Source of the DNA: an uncultured Clostridia bacterium
Lineage (GTDB): Bacteria > Bacillota > Clostridia > Christensenellales > UBA1242
DNA: 49,019 nucleotides
Assembly (NCBI GenBank): GCA_944383405.1
Contig: CALWPL010000008.1
Location: 1 to 49,019 of the forward strand
Direction of reading: 5' to 3'
Position numbers and translations under genes: made by a program. Numbering within the stretch: position 1 is the stretch's first letter; each line of letters opens with the position of its first letter. This document shows, piece after piece, positions 35,018 to 43,705 of the stretch. The notes under the pieces were generated by a model that was given only the letters and a program-made list of their open reading frames with translations, did not search any database and was not told the DNA's origin.

Positions 35018-38000
35018 TTATTTATCTATTTCATTTTTATTATTGTTCTTTTTGTTTGATTCTTTTGACTTCTTTGGAAGTTGCTTAGTTCCCTTTACAA
35101 AATATACTATAACTCCTGCAAGAATTACGGCTGAAACAACAATTAAAACAGTTCCTAAAATTGTTGTTGTATCAATCGTTGATGAAGGTTTTGCCCTAAC
35201 GACAAATGTTCTTGAATAAGTCTCTCTATTACCAACTTCATCAGTTACAGTGAAACTAATTGTATAAGTGCCTTGTTCTGTAAAAGTATAATGATATAAT
35301 GAGTCATCACTGTCATCCCTTGTTACAGCATCTCCACTTGGATCTGTAATAGTTATAGTAACTGGGACATAGTGTATATCATTTTCTTCTATGTCATCGT
35401 TATTATCATCAACTTCATATTCAAAACCAGCATTATCCCTAACATAGATATCTTCACTATTATAACCTGCGTCATCATATATTCTTGCATTTGGGTTAAT
35501 GACTAATGTATCATTTTCTCCCAAAGTAAAACCATTATTTAATAATGTGTTAAATGAATTTGTTAAAATTATTTCAGGATTTTCAGTATCCCCAACATTA
35601 ACAATAATAGTTATTTCTTCTGCCTCGTTTCCGCTGTTATCAGTACCATTATAAGTTATTGTATACTCTCCCCTAGCAGTTGGTGTAAATGTAAATGCAT
35701 TACCACTTGCTGTGAAATTTAAAACATTGTCAACACCTTCTGTAATTAAGGTTCCATCCATATCGTAAGTGTACTCGTTTGCATTATTACTATCTCTTTT
35801 TGGAGTTGTTATAGTAATGCTTCCAGTAGCAGAATAAGAAACATTAGGATTTGCATCAGTTGGACCAACATCTTCTACAATAAATCTTGGAATACTAACT
35901 GATGGGTAAACAGTATTATTTTCTGCATCTTCTGTAATTTCGTTCTCATTTATAATAATTTGGTCTGTATTACTATCTATTAAACTAATTACTGGTTTTA
36001 TTGTATCTTCAACAGTTACCTGAATTGTCCTTTCATCAGATGTATTATTTTCAGCATCTTTTGCAATTATTGAAATTGTATATACACCTTCCTCTTCTGG
36101 ACTAAATACTAGTTGCCCATTGACATATCTACAAATCTGAGAAAAATATCTTCCTTCGCTATTTCTAACTGAAATATCAAATGTTATTGTTCCATCGTCT
36201 AAACTTGAGCCATTATCTGTTGCTGTAAGTCCTGTAAAATATAATGTCCTACCTAATTCAAGAGTCATTTCAGTTCCATCAATTCCTGAAATTACAGGTG
36301 GAGTTTTATCAGTTGCTTGAACTAGAACAAATGAATATGAAACTACATTATTTCCATCATCTACAAGCGTATATGTTACAGTATAAAAATTACCAACATC
36401 CGCATTATTTGCTTTAAATTTAATTCCATCAAATTCATACTTATATTCTGAACCAGTATAAGTAACAGTCATAGCCCCATTTTGATCTTCATAATCATAT
36501 ACATTGCCCTTTGTGTCTGTTACTGTTGCATAAATTCTTGCGGTATCCGTATTGTCATAGAATGTTACACCTTGTACTTCAACCCATGAATATTGATCAA
36601 ATGCACCAATATTAATATTTCCAATACTTGTAATATCAAACTTTGGAGCAACTTTATCTTCTTCATATTTTATTGAAATACTATATCTCCCAAGTCCTAT
36701 TCCGTCATATCTTTCATTTTTTTCATTATAGTTTTCAAAATCAATAACATCATAATCAGCAAAATCATTGTAGGCTACTGCAACAACATTAAATGACCTT
36801 GAACTGCTTGTAGTAACTAACTTATAAATAGTGCTATCTAATTCCCCGCCAACAGTTGTAGCAACTGGGTCGTTCATATTAAAGACAATATTTTTTCCGT
36901 CTTCATCAGTATTAACTTCAATATACCTATCGCCTATTTCAACATAATATTTAATAAGCATTCTTGTATCATTACTATCACTAATAGTTGGAACAGGAAT
37001 AGAAATTTTTTGCTCACTTGTAACATTACCTATTGTTGTATTTCCAAAAGTTACAGTTGGTCTTGAATTAGTTAATTTTTCATTTACAATTTCAAATGTA
37101 AAAGTTCTATTACTTATATTACTATTATTAGCATTGTCTCTAACAGAAAGAGTTACAGTATAAACCCCAGCCCCAAAAATTGTAGGATCAAGTTTTAATG
37201 TTGCTGTTCTTGAATTTTTTACATCTCTTAACTCAGTTCCTTCAAGAATAGGGTCCGTCTCTGTATTTTGAGTATCCCCTTCCATTCTTCTATAATTACC
37301 TTGGCTATCTATATAATACTTAGTTCCATCTAAGTCGTCAAAAGTAACATAGTCAAGTATTGAGAACCCTTCACTCATTTCCCCATCAAATGAAGTATCT
37401 GTTATTCCTTCATTATCAGTTATTCTTATTGTTCCAGAAATTGATTCGTCATTTTTGTTTATAAATGTTCTACTATCAGAAGCAATGCTTCTTGTTGCAT
37501 AACTAATACCACTTTCATCACTTGCCCATAGTGCTGGAATTGTAATTGTTGGAATTTCTTCTCCAGTGGCCTCTGGATCAACATATATTTTATTTGGAAT
37601 TTTATATGTCAAATCGTCTAAATTTGCACTGGCTGCATTATCAGGGTCATAACTATTTGTATAATAGTATTCTGCAAGTTTTCTATCTGTTACAGTAATT
37701 TCATAGTCATAGTTGTCGTCTTCTTCTACTGTATTCCCATAGAAATCAACAACATTATAGTAAATTTCATATCTAGTATTTGATGGTCCAATTGGGATAA
37801 AATAGAAACCACTCTCATCTCTTCCCATTGTAACATATTTTGATTGATCAGAATAATAATTACCTTCACTATCAACCGCTCTAACAATATAATAATAGAA
37901 TGCTGAAATAGAGTTGTTGTTTTCATTCTTATTTATTGCACTTACACTTGGTAGATACTCTTTTTTCTTATAACTTGTATTTGAACTCCTAATTGTAGAA

Positions 38001-39124
38001 GAAGGGCTTGCTGAAAGTTCAATATTTTCACTATCATAAGACTTAGAACCATTAATTGTAAATGTCAAATAACTAAGAACCCTTGATTCCTGATTTTTAT
38101 AATATAATCTATAATCAATAACATTTTTACCTGCAGCCGCATCAAATGTAAATGCAACATTTTCATAAGGAACTGCTTGGTCTGTAATTGTTCCACCAAC
38201 AACGAGTTTTTCTGTTCCAGCAGAACTAATATTAATTTTTAAAACATAATTTATGTTAGTGATTTCTTCGCTAGTTGCATCAACTTTTCTAATTGTATAA
38301 GTCTTATAAGACTCATAATTATTTACATTTGACGAAATAGAAGAAACAGCGCCTAATGTTGTATTTGCTAATGTATCATATTTGATTACATAATAATAGG
38401 AAGTTTCTCCTTCAGTTACAACATCACCAAAAATAATGTCTTCTTCAATTAATTTGCCTTCTTCATTATAAAGCAAAGGTAAAGCAACTCTAACAGTGCT
38501 CTTTGCCCAAGACTCTGTTGAATTAGAATCATCAATTCTTATAGTTGATGGCATAACAATAGAATCATTACTCATTAATGATATATTATATGAATCAGCA
38601 GTTATATTAAGGTTATATGTTCTAGAACTTGTCCAAATTCCAGTAGCATTTTTAACATGATACCTTATTTGATAAGTACCTGTAACACTTGGCGTCAATC
38701 TAAGAGTGTTTTCTGCTGAATTAAACTCAACATCTCCACCTTCTGTTGCAGACATTGTATCATTTGACGCATCATAACTTGTTAAACTTTCGCCATATGG
38801 GCTAATTACTTCAACAAAATATTTATTATTTGCCGTTGTATCAGTGCCTTCTGAATTTGTTGCTGTAACTCCGCTATTTATATAAGGAAGATTAATTGTA
38901 TCTCCTCTCTTACCACTACTTTGAATACCCGTAACAGTTAAAATATCTCCCTTTGCTATACTTGAACCATCCTCATTTGTGTTTCCGCCATTAAAAGTAC
39001 CAGCACTAGCAGTACCAAACGAAAAAATAGATTGTGCAAAATTAGAAATAGCACTACCGAGGAAAGTACAACATGAAACAAGTACTAATAATCCAGTTAC
39101 AAGAAATTTTTTAATTCTAGTCAT
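35018..39124 (-). CDS. Large surface protein with Ig-like repeats
   Basis: This 1368-aa protein is exported: the N-terminus has a basic start and a hydrophobic segment (FLVTGLLVLVSCC); LVSC at 15-18 also fits a lipobox, so signal peptidase I or II is uncertain. Most of it is beta-rich and Asp/Asn/Ser/Thr-rich. Ig-like modules of the HYR/cadherin-like kind are clear in the last 500 residues, each opened by a linker such as DKTPPVIS, DTIKPVIS or DTENPEI and closed by a strand like GTYTISFTVTDEVGN. A membrane segment spans 1320-1343, followed by a 25-residue K/N-rich tail. No LPXTG or LRR. It is a likely adhesin or envelope structural protein; no name recognised. Confidence 0.82.
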   Translation of the reverse strand: MTRIKKFLVTGLLVLVSCCTFLGSAISNFAQSIFSFGTASAGTFNGGNTNEDGSSIAKGDILTVTGIQSSGKRGDTINLPYINSGVTATNSEGTDTTANNKYFVEVISPYGESLTSYDASNDTMSATEGGDVEFNSAENTLRLTPSVTGTYQIRYHVKNATGIWTSSRTYNLNITADSYNISLMSNDSIVMPSTIRIDDSNSTESWAKSTVRVALPLLYNEEGKLIEEDIIFGDVVTEGETSYYYVIKYDTLANTTLGAVSSISSNVNNYESYKTYTIRKVDATSEEITNINYVLKINISSAGTEKLVVGGTITDQAVPYENVAFTFDAAAGKNVIDYRLYYKNQESRVLSYLTFTINGSKSYDSENIELSASPSSTIRSSNTSYKKKEYLPSVSAINKNENNNSISAFYYYIVRAVDSEGNYYSDQSKYVTMGRDESGFYFIPIGPSNTRYEIYYNVVDFYGNTVEEDDNYDYEITVTDRKLAEYYYTNSYDPDNAASANLDDLTYKIPNKIYVDPEATGEEIPTITIPALWASDESGISYATRSIASDSRTFINKNDESISGTIRITDNEGITDTSFDGEMSEGFSILDYVTFDDLDGTKYYIDSQGNYRRMEGDTQNTETDPILEGTELRDVKNSRTATLKLDPTIFGAGVYTVTLSVRDNANNSNISNRTFTFEIVNEKLTNSRPTVTFGNTTIGNVTSEQKISIPVPTISDSNDTRMLIKYYVEIGDRYIEVNTDEDGKNIVFNMNDPVATTVGGELDSTIYKLVTTSSSRSFNVVAVAYNDFADYDVIDFENYNEKNERYDGIGLGRYSISIKYEEDKVAPKFDITSIGNINIGAFDQYSWVEVQGVTFYDNTDTARIYATVTDTKGNVYDYEDQNGAMTVTYTGSEYKYEFDGIKFKANNADVGNFYTVTYTLVDDGNNVVSYSFVLVQATDKTPPVISGIDGTEMTLELGRTLYFTGLTATDNGSSLDDGTITFDISVRNSEGRYFSQICRYVNGQLVFSPEEEGVYTISIIAKDAENNTSDERTIQVTVEDTIKPVISLIDSNTDQIIINENEITEDAENNTVYPSVSIPRFIVEDVGPTDANPNVSYSATGSITITTPKRDSNNANEYTYDMDGTLITEGVDNVLNFTASGNAFTFTPTARGEYTITYNGTDNSGNEAEEITIIVNVGDTENPEIILTNSFNTLLNNGFTLGENDTLVINPNARIYDDAGYNSEDIYVRDNAGFEYEVDDNNDDIEENDIHYVPVTITITDPSGDAVTRDDSDDSLYHYTFTEQGTYTISFTVTDEVGNRETYSRTFVVRAKPSSTIDTTTILGTVLIVVSAVILAGVIVYFVKGTKQLPKKSKESNKKNNNKNEIDK

Positions 39125-39192
39125 ATAAAATCTCTCCTATTTAATTAAGTTGTCAATCAATGATTTTAAAATAATTTGTTGATTTGACGCTT

Positions 39193-39221
39193 ATTATAAA
39201 TATATTTGAAGAAAAAGGCAA
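39193..39221 (-). promoter_or_regulatory. Proximal promoter of the 1368-aa surface protein
   Basis: On the minus strand, TTGCCT (39216-39221) is followed after 17 bp by a perfect TATAAT (39193-39198), giving a leader of about 60 nt. Confidence 0.7.
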
Positions 39222-39257
39222 GCAATTTCCAAAAACATACTAAATCAAAGCGAGATA

Positions 39258-39286
39258 ATTGTACAACATAGAGTGCCTATTGTCAA
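39258..39286 (-). promoter_or_regulatory. Distal promoter of the 1368-aa surface protein
   Basis: On the minus strand, a consensus TTGACA (39281-39286) is followed after 17 bp by TACAAT (39258-39263). It lies 65 bp upstream of the proximal promoter, with the same spacing, so the gene has tandem promoters. Confidence 0.72.
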
Positions 39287-39569
39287 CAAAATTAGCAAAT
39301 TATCTTTCCAAATTTTAAAATTTTATTCAAAAATTTTAAGGAAAAAATCTTTATTTTAAAATCAAATATATTTTTAATCAAAAATTCCAAAATATGTAAA
39401 CAAATTCTCTTATTACAAAAAAAGACAAAAATTGTATAAACTTATAAATTTTTCATAAAGTTTTTACTATTTTTTATTGCCAGTTTTAGTATAAGTAAAA
39501 AAAAATTATATAGATATATAAATGTATTAATAACTTAAATATCAAATATATATTCATTCAATAAAATTA

Positions 39570-39599
39570 GGGGATAAAAGAATGCCGCCTTTTATCCCC
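39570..39599 (-). terminator. Terminator of the Cys-rich protein gene
   Basis: GGGGATAAAAG (39570-39580) pairs with CTTTTATCCCC (39589-39599) around an 8-nt loop; on the minus strand a U-rich stretch follows. It starts 29 bp after the stop. Confidence 0.8.
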
Positions 39600-39628
39600 A
39601 TAAAATTCTTTTGTAATTTAACTTTTTA

Positions 39629-39826
39629 TTAGCAATTTGGTGAGCCGCAGCCACAGTTACCAGATGTAAGTAATAATATTATAAGGATAAGTGTGCAGCA
39701 ATCAATACCTTGCCCTATTCCACTATTGCAGTTACAAAGTAATAGTATTAATAACAATAAGCATGAGCAGTTATTTCCAAAGCCGCAACTATTTCCACCG
39801 CAAGAATTGTTTCCAAAAAAGTTCAT
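39629..39826 (-). CDS. Cys/Gly/Asn-rich hydrophobic mini protein
   Basis: This 65-aa protein has 11 cysteines (C9, 14, 20, 22, 31, 33, 43, 44, 58, 60, 65), mostly in G/N/S-rich stretches, alternating with two leucine/isoleucine-rich segments (residues 23-30 and 45-53). An AAGGAG site lies 6 bp before the ATG, and the gene has its own terminator, so it is real. Similar clostridial proteins are annotated as 'chorion class high-cysteine' proteins. The composition suits a cross-linked structural layer, such as a spore coat, or a metal-rich membrane peptide; neither is shown. Confidence 0.72.
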   Translation of the reverse strand: MNFFGNNSCGGNSCGFGNNCSCLLLLILLLCNCNSGIGQGIDCCTLILIILLLTSGNCGCGSPNC

Positions 39827-39982
39827 AAGTATCTCCTTTTAAATTTTTCTTATAGTGTTTTTCATTATTTTCAATGAAAATTATGTATTTTTCTTTTGTT
39901 TACCCTTATTTTTTCTTTGGTTTCTAAATCATAATATTGTAACTATAAAAAAAATGTTAAAAAAAATAATACTTTTTTAAAA

Positions 39983-41074
39983 TTATTTAAATAATGCCTG
40001 TGAAATCTTATTCTTTAATTCTTCAATTCCAATATTGTCCTTAGCACTAATACAAACGCCATCTAAAAATTTTAGTTCATTATTTTTGTCTAGTTTATCA
40101 ATTTTATTATAAACATAAATGACAGGAATATTATCTGCATGAATTTCTTTTAGAACTTTTTTTACAACTTCAATTTTTTGTTTGTAATTATCATCCGACA
40201 AATCAACGACATGCAAAAGCAAGTCCGCATCCGCTGTTTCTTCAAGAGTCGCATTAAACGCCTGAATAAAAGCATGTGGCAATTTATCTATAAACCCAAC
40301 TGTATCAACAAGCACAATTTTTTTATTATCTCCAAGCCACAACACACGAGAAGTTGTATCAAGAGTAGCAAACAACAAATCATCAGCGTAAATATCCGCC
40401 TTTGTTATAGTATTCATTAGAGTTGACTTGCCTGCATTAGTGTATCCAACAATGGCAACCTGTTTTAGTCTATTTTTCTTCCTTTCACTTTTTTGAATTT
40501 TTCTCTGATTTTTTATTTTGGCAATTTCCTTTTCAAGTTTTTGAATGCTTTCTCTAACAACTCGCTTTTCATTTTCTAGTTTTGTTTCGCCAGGGCCTCT
40601 CATTCCAACCCCGCCACCAAATTTTCCTGAAGAATTAGCAAAATTGCTTATTCTAGGTAGTGTATATTTTAGTTGAGCAAGTTTTACTTGAAGCCTTCCC
40701 TCATTTGTCTTTGCCCTACTAGCAAAAATATCTAGTATAAGCATAGACCTGTCAATAACCTTTGTATTGACAACTTTTGAAATATTATTTATCTGAGATG
40801 CACTTAACTCACAATCAACAACTACTACATCCGCTTCAAACTGAATAACAAGTTGCTTTATTTCTTCTACCTTTCCGCTACCAATTAAGGTAATGGCGTT
40901 TTCTTCTTTGACATTTTGATAAGCATTTGCTACAACTTCAAGCCCTGCCGTATGGCAAAGGCTTGCAAGTTCTTCAAGTTCCCTATCAAAATTAACCTTA
41001 GAGTTATTAAAAGCAACCCCAACAATTATTGCTTTTTCCTTCTTTTCTCTTGTCTCATAAACTTTTTTACTCAT
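39983..41074 (-). CDS. hflX: GTPase HflX
   Basis: This is the ribosome-splitting GTPase HflX, 363 aa from the ATG at 41074 (MSKKVYETREKK); a TTG 27 bp further out is less likely. The N-terminal HflX domain has the GKVEEIKQL and DCELSASQI segments, a helical linker carries GGVGMRGPGETKLE, and the GTPase domain has P-loop GYTNAGKST, DTVGFI and NKID. The C-terminus is short, as in many Firmicutes. HflX rescues stalled or heat-stressed ribosomes. No strong ribosome site is visible. It lies 38 bp after the lipoprotein gene. Confidence 0.95.
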   Translation of the reverse strand: MSKKVYETREKKEKAIIVGVAFNNSKVNFDRELEELASLCHTAGLEVVANAYQNVKEENAITLIGSGKVEEIKQLVIQFEADVVVVDCELSASQINNISKVVNTKVIDRSMLILDIFASRAKTNEGRLQVKLAQLKYTLPRISNFANSSGKFGGGVGMRGPGETKLENEKRVVRESIQKLEKEIAKIKNQRKIQKSERKKNRLKQVAIVGYTNAGKSTLMNTITKADIYADDLLFATLDTTSRVLWLGDNKKIVLVDTVGFIDKLPHAFIQAFNATLEETADADLLLHVVDLSDDNYKQKIEVVKKVLKEIHADNIPVIYVYNKIDKLDKNNELKFLDGVCISAKDNIGIEELKNKISQALFK

Positions 41075-41112
41075 AATAAAGTGATTATAACAATAAAGCA
41101 ATCTTTATTCAA

Positions 41113-41784
41113 CTAATTTTGTACTATTTCCCCATTCTCAACGCTTATTAAATTTGCAAAAACATTTCCATCTTGACAAACGCATAAAACATACCAATAA
41201 ATATTTGCAATGTCTTTCTTATCAGCAACTATTTTAATATAGACTTCGCCTTCAAAGCCATTTGCTCCCATATATTCATTTAAGTTGTCTTTATTATTCT
41301 CTATAAACACATTTAACGCTCTGTTGCAATCACATCCCCAATCTTTTGATAAACATTCAAGGGTAATCGTTTCGTTAAGATCTAGCATAGTTACAACAAT
41401 GACATCTTCACAACTAACCCTTCTTAAAATATCAACGACATATGAGCCATCAAATGGATTTCTCTCCATTTTGCCTTCATACATTTCATCATTGATTTTT
41501 AGTTGAAATTTTGGTTTGTCCCCCAAATCACTATTTGAGTGAACAACTAGTACTCCAAAGTCTTGTAACTGGCTCTTTTTGCCATCCGTTACAAAATCCG
41601 ACTCCCTTTGTCCGTCAGTAAAGGTAGCAGTCATATTAAGTGAACTCCCATAAAAGAAGTCTTCTCTATATTCACTAATATTTAAACTTAGTTCTTCTTC
41701 AACACTTTTTCCACATCCAACAAGAGTTAACCCAAAAAAAGTAAAACATAAAATTAATCCAAAAACCTTAATAAATTTTTTCAT
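41113..41784 (-). CDS. Putative lipoprotein
   Basis: This 223-aa protein has a lipoprotein signal with lipobox LVGC (cysteine 24) after a hydrophobic stretch. The mature part is beta-rich with a strand pattern like FYGSSLNMTATFTDGQRE and contains cysteines near 127, 144, 151 and 153, and a pair near 203. I do not recognise a family; it would be anchored to the outer face of the membrane. It is followed by hflX. Confidence 0.78.
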   Translation of the reverse strand: MKKFIKVFGLILCFTFFGLTLVGCGKSVEEELSLNISEYREDFFYGSSLNMTATFTDGQRESDFVTDGKKSQLQDFGVLVVHSNSDLGDKPKFQLKINDEMYEGKMERNPFDGSYVVDILRRVSCEDVIVVTMLDLNETITLECLSKDWGCDCNRALNVFIENNKDNLNEYMGANGFEGEVYIKIVADKKDIANIYWYVLCVCQDGNVFANLISVENGEIVQN

Positions 41785-41880
41785 ATTAATAAATATATTG
41801 ATAACTTGTCCGTTTTAGAATTAATTTAAAAATATTTGTTTTAATTTTTTAAAACTATTACCCCTTCTAACCCCTAATAA

Positions 41881-41910
41881 AAAAGTCTGTAAATCTCATT
41901 ACAAACTTTT
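41881..41910 (-). terminator. Terminator of hisS-rpiB
   Basis: A 12-bp stem (41881-41892 with 41899-41910, one mismatch) with a 6-nt loop is followed on the minus strand by a U run from the A-tract at 41878-41884. It lies 15 bp past the rpiB stop. Confidence 0.72.
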
Positions 41911-41924
41911 ATACCTATTAAAAT

Positions 41925-42356
41925 TTATTTTATTTCTATTTCATCCATTCTCTTTTTGTATTTACCAGAAAGTGCCTCAGTATTTAAAAAAGCATTTACT
42001 ATCTTTTTTGCTTTGATGTTTGTTATAGTCCGCCCAGCAAGTGCAAGAGCATTAACATTATTATGCTCTCTAGCCTTGATAACTTCTTTTTCATCATGCC
42101 CAACAACACACCTTATCCCTTTATGCTTATTAAGACCAATGGACATACCAATACCAGTGCCACATACGGCAATTATCTTTGAAGATATATCGTCATCAAA
42201 ACATTTTCTCATGAGTACTACATACTTTGAAAAATCATCTTCTTTATCTTTCTCAAACGCCCCAACATCTACAATACTATGTTTTTCCTTAATTAAGAAC
42301 TTTTTAATCTCTTCTTTTAATTCAAACCCCGCATGATCACAACCTAAAATAATCAT
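41925..42356 (-). CDS. rpiB: Ribose 5-phosphate isomerase B
   Basis: This 143-aa protein starts MIILGCDHAGFELK and carries the catalytic cysteine C65 in VCGTGIGMSI and the RCVVGHDE region, all typical of RpiB/LacAB. It interconverts ribose 5-phosphate and ribulose 5-phosphate in the pentose phosphate pathway. It follows hisS by 17 bp and is probably co-transcribed; ribose 5-phosphate is the source of PRPP, but no more specific link is evident. Some relatives use allose or galactose phosphates. Confidence 0.95.
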   Translation of the reverse strand: MIILGCDHAGFELKEEIKKFLIKEKHSIVDVGAFEKDKEDDFSKYVVLMRKCFDDDISSKIIAVCGTGIGMSIGLNKHKGIRCVVGHDEKEVIKAREHNNVNALALAGRTITNIKAKKIVNAFLNTEALSGKYKKRMDEIEIK

Positions 42357-42373
42357 ACTACAACTCCTTGTTT

Positions 42374-43609
42374 CTAATTATTATTTAATTGCTTAATAGT
42401 TGTTCCTTCACTAAACACAACAAAACCATAATACTTGAGTTCTTCAAGCTTATTTAGCAACTTTCCCAATTTTTTTGGTCTTTCAAAAAGACATGTTAAG
42501 TATTTATCTTGAATTTTATGTGAAAAATGTAGAGCTTCAATGAAATTATCCTTATCATATATAATAGCAACTTTTTTACTGTCATTTTTTAAATTCTTGC
42601 TTATAAGAATAGAAAAAATTCTTTCAAAGCCTATTGAAAAACCAACAGCAGGCACCTGCTCACCTGAAAACTTACCAATTAAATTGTCGTATCTTCCACC
42701 ACCGCCAATGGAACAAGAAAAATCAGCGCTTTCTATCTCAAAAACAGTCCCAGTATAGTACCCTTGCCCCCTAACAAGCGTTAAGTCAAATTGGATATCA
42801 TATTTGCCTTTACTTAAACTATTTACGCTATCAATTATTTTTTGTAAGTTTTCTCCTTCAAGAGTCTTTCCAAATTGGCTCTCAAATTCCTGTAAAGTTT
42901 TTGGCAAAGTATCCAATTTGTCGCAAAAAGTCCTAATTACATTTTTTTCAATGCCTTTATTTATAAGTTCTTGCTCAACTCCACTTTTGCCAATCTTATC
43001 CAACTTGTCAAAAGTTATACATATACTATCAATATCTTCGTCTCTAAACCCAAAACTAGTAAGCATTTTCCTAAGAAGTTGCCTATCGTTTATCTTTATT
43101 GTAAAATTCTCTATTCCTATACTTAAAAGTGCACGAGATGTCGTCTCTATTAACTCAATTTCACTATTTATGCTACTTGAGCCTAAAATATCAATATCAC
43201 ATTGAACAAATTCTCTATCTCTCCCCTTTTGTGGCCTTTCCGCCCTATAAACCTTATCTATTTGTATGACTTTAAAGGGTAAAATTAAATCATTTTTATG
43301 ACAAGCGTAAAATCTACTAAGCGGCAATGTTAAATCGTATCTCAGCCCCATGTCTGCTAGTTCGCTAAAAGCCCCACGCTCAATTACCTTAGTAAGTTTG
43401 TCCCCTCGCTTTAAAATTTTAAAAATTAGGTTGAGATTTTCTCCACCTTCACTCTTTTCTAAATTTTCTATGTCTTCAACTATCGGCGTGTAAATTCTAT
43501 TAAACCCTTGCTTTTTATATGTTTCAAGAATTTTTGACTGTAAATAATCTCTAAGTTCTGCTTCCTGTGGTAAATAATCATTCATCCCCTTAACTGTTGT
43601 TATCTTCAT
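42374..43609 (-). CDS. hisS: Histidyl-tRNA synthetase
   Basis: This 411-aa class II synthetase has the N-terminal GMNDYLPQEAE motif 1 region, YRAERPQKGRDREFVQCDID (motif 2), LVRGQGYYTGTVFEI, GGGGRYDNLIG and motif 3 around VGFSIGFERI. The C-terminal anticodon-binding part (about 325-411) is short. No T-box leader lies upstream; the intergenic space to plsC is only 96 bp. It heads the hisS-rpiB unit. Confidence 0.98.
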   Translation of the reverse strand: MKITTVKGMNDYLPQEAELRDYLQSKILETYKKQGFNRIYTPIVEDIENLEKSEGGENLNLIFKILKRGDKLTKVIERGAFSELADMGLRYDLTLPLSRFYACHKNDLILPFKVIQIDKVYRAERPQKGRDREFVQCDIDILGSSSINSEIELIETTSRALLSIGIENFTIKINDRQLLRKMLTSFGFRDEDIDSICITFDKLDKIGKSGVEQELINKGIEKNVIRTFCDKLDTLPKTLQEFESQFGKTLEGENLQKIIDSVNSLSKGKYDIQFDLTLVRGQGYYTGTVFEIESADFSCSIGGGGRYDNLIGKFSGEQVPAVGFSIGFERIFSILISKNLKNDSKKVAIIYDKDNFIEALHFSHKIQDKYLTCLFERPKKLGKLLNKLEELKYYGFVVFSEGTTIKQLNNN

Positions 43610-43633
43610 TTTTTCCTCTCTATAATCTTTGTT

Positions 43634-43662
43634 ATTTTACCATAACGCTTGCACTTATTCAA
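43634..43662 (-). promoter_or_regulatory. Sigma-A type promoter of hisS-rpiB
   Basis: On the minus strand, TTGAAT (43657-43662) is followed after 17 bp by TAAAAT (43634-43639), about 24 bp before the hisS ATG. Confidence 0.68.
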
Positions 43663-43678
43663 CTAATTGTGTTACAAT
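43649..43678 (+). promoter_or_regulatory. Promoter of plsC, interleaved with the hisS promoter
   Basis: TTGCAC (43649-43654) is followed after 18 bp by TACAAT (43673-43678). The -35 boxes of this and the hisS promoter are 2 bp apart on opposite strands, so polymerase could probably occupy only one at a time. Confidence 0.6.
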
Positions 43679-43705
43679 TATTAAAATTAATTTATTGGAG
43701 AAAAA

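Larger units (their letters stand above)
39125..39628. other. Promoter region of the 1368-aa surface protein gene
   Basis: This 504-bp stretch holds two promoters facing the surface protein gene (below), the terminator of the Cys-rich gene near its right end, and about 280 bp of very AT-rich sequence (39290-39565) with no coding signal on either strand. Confidence 0.6.

Noticed and set aside
43610..43705. T-box riboswitch before hisS
   Set aside because: The whole interval is 96 bp and is filled by two promoters; no antiterminator or specifier structure fits.
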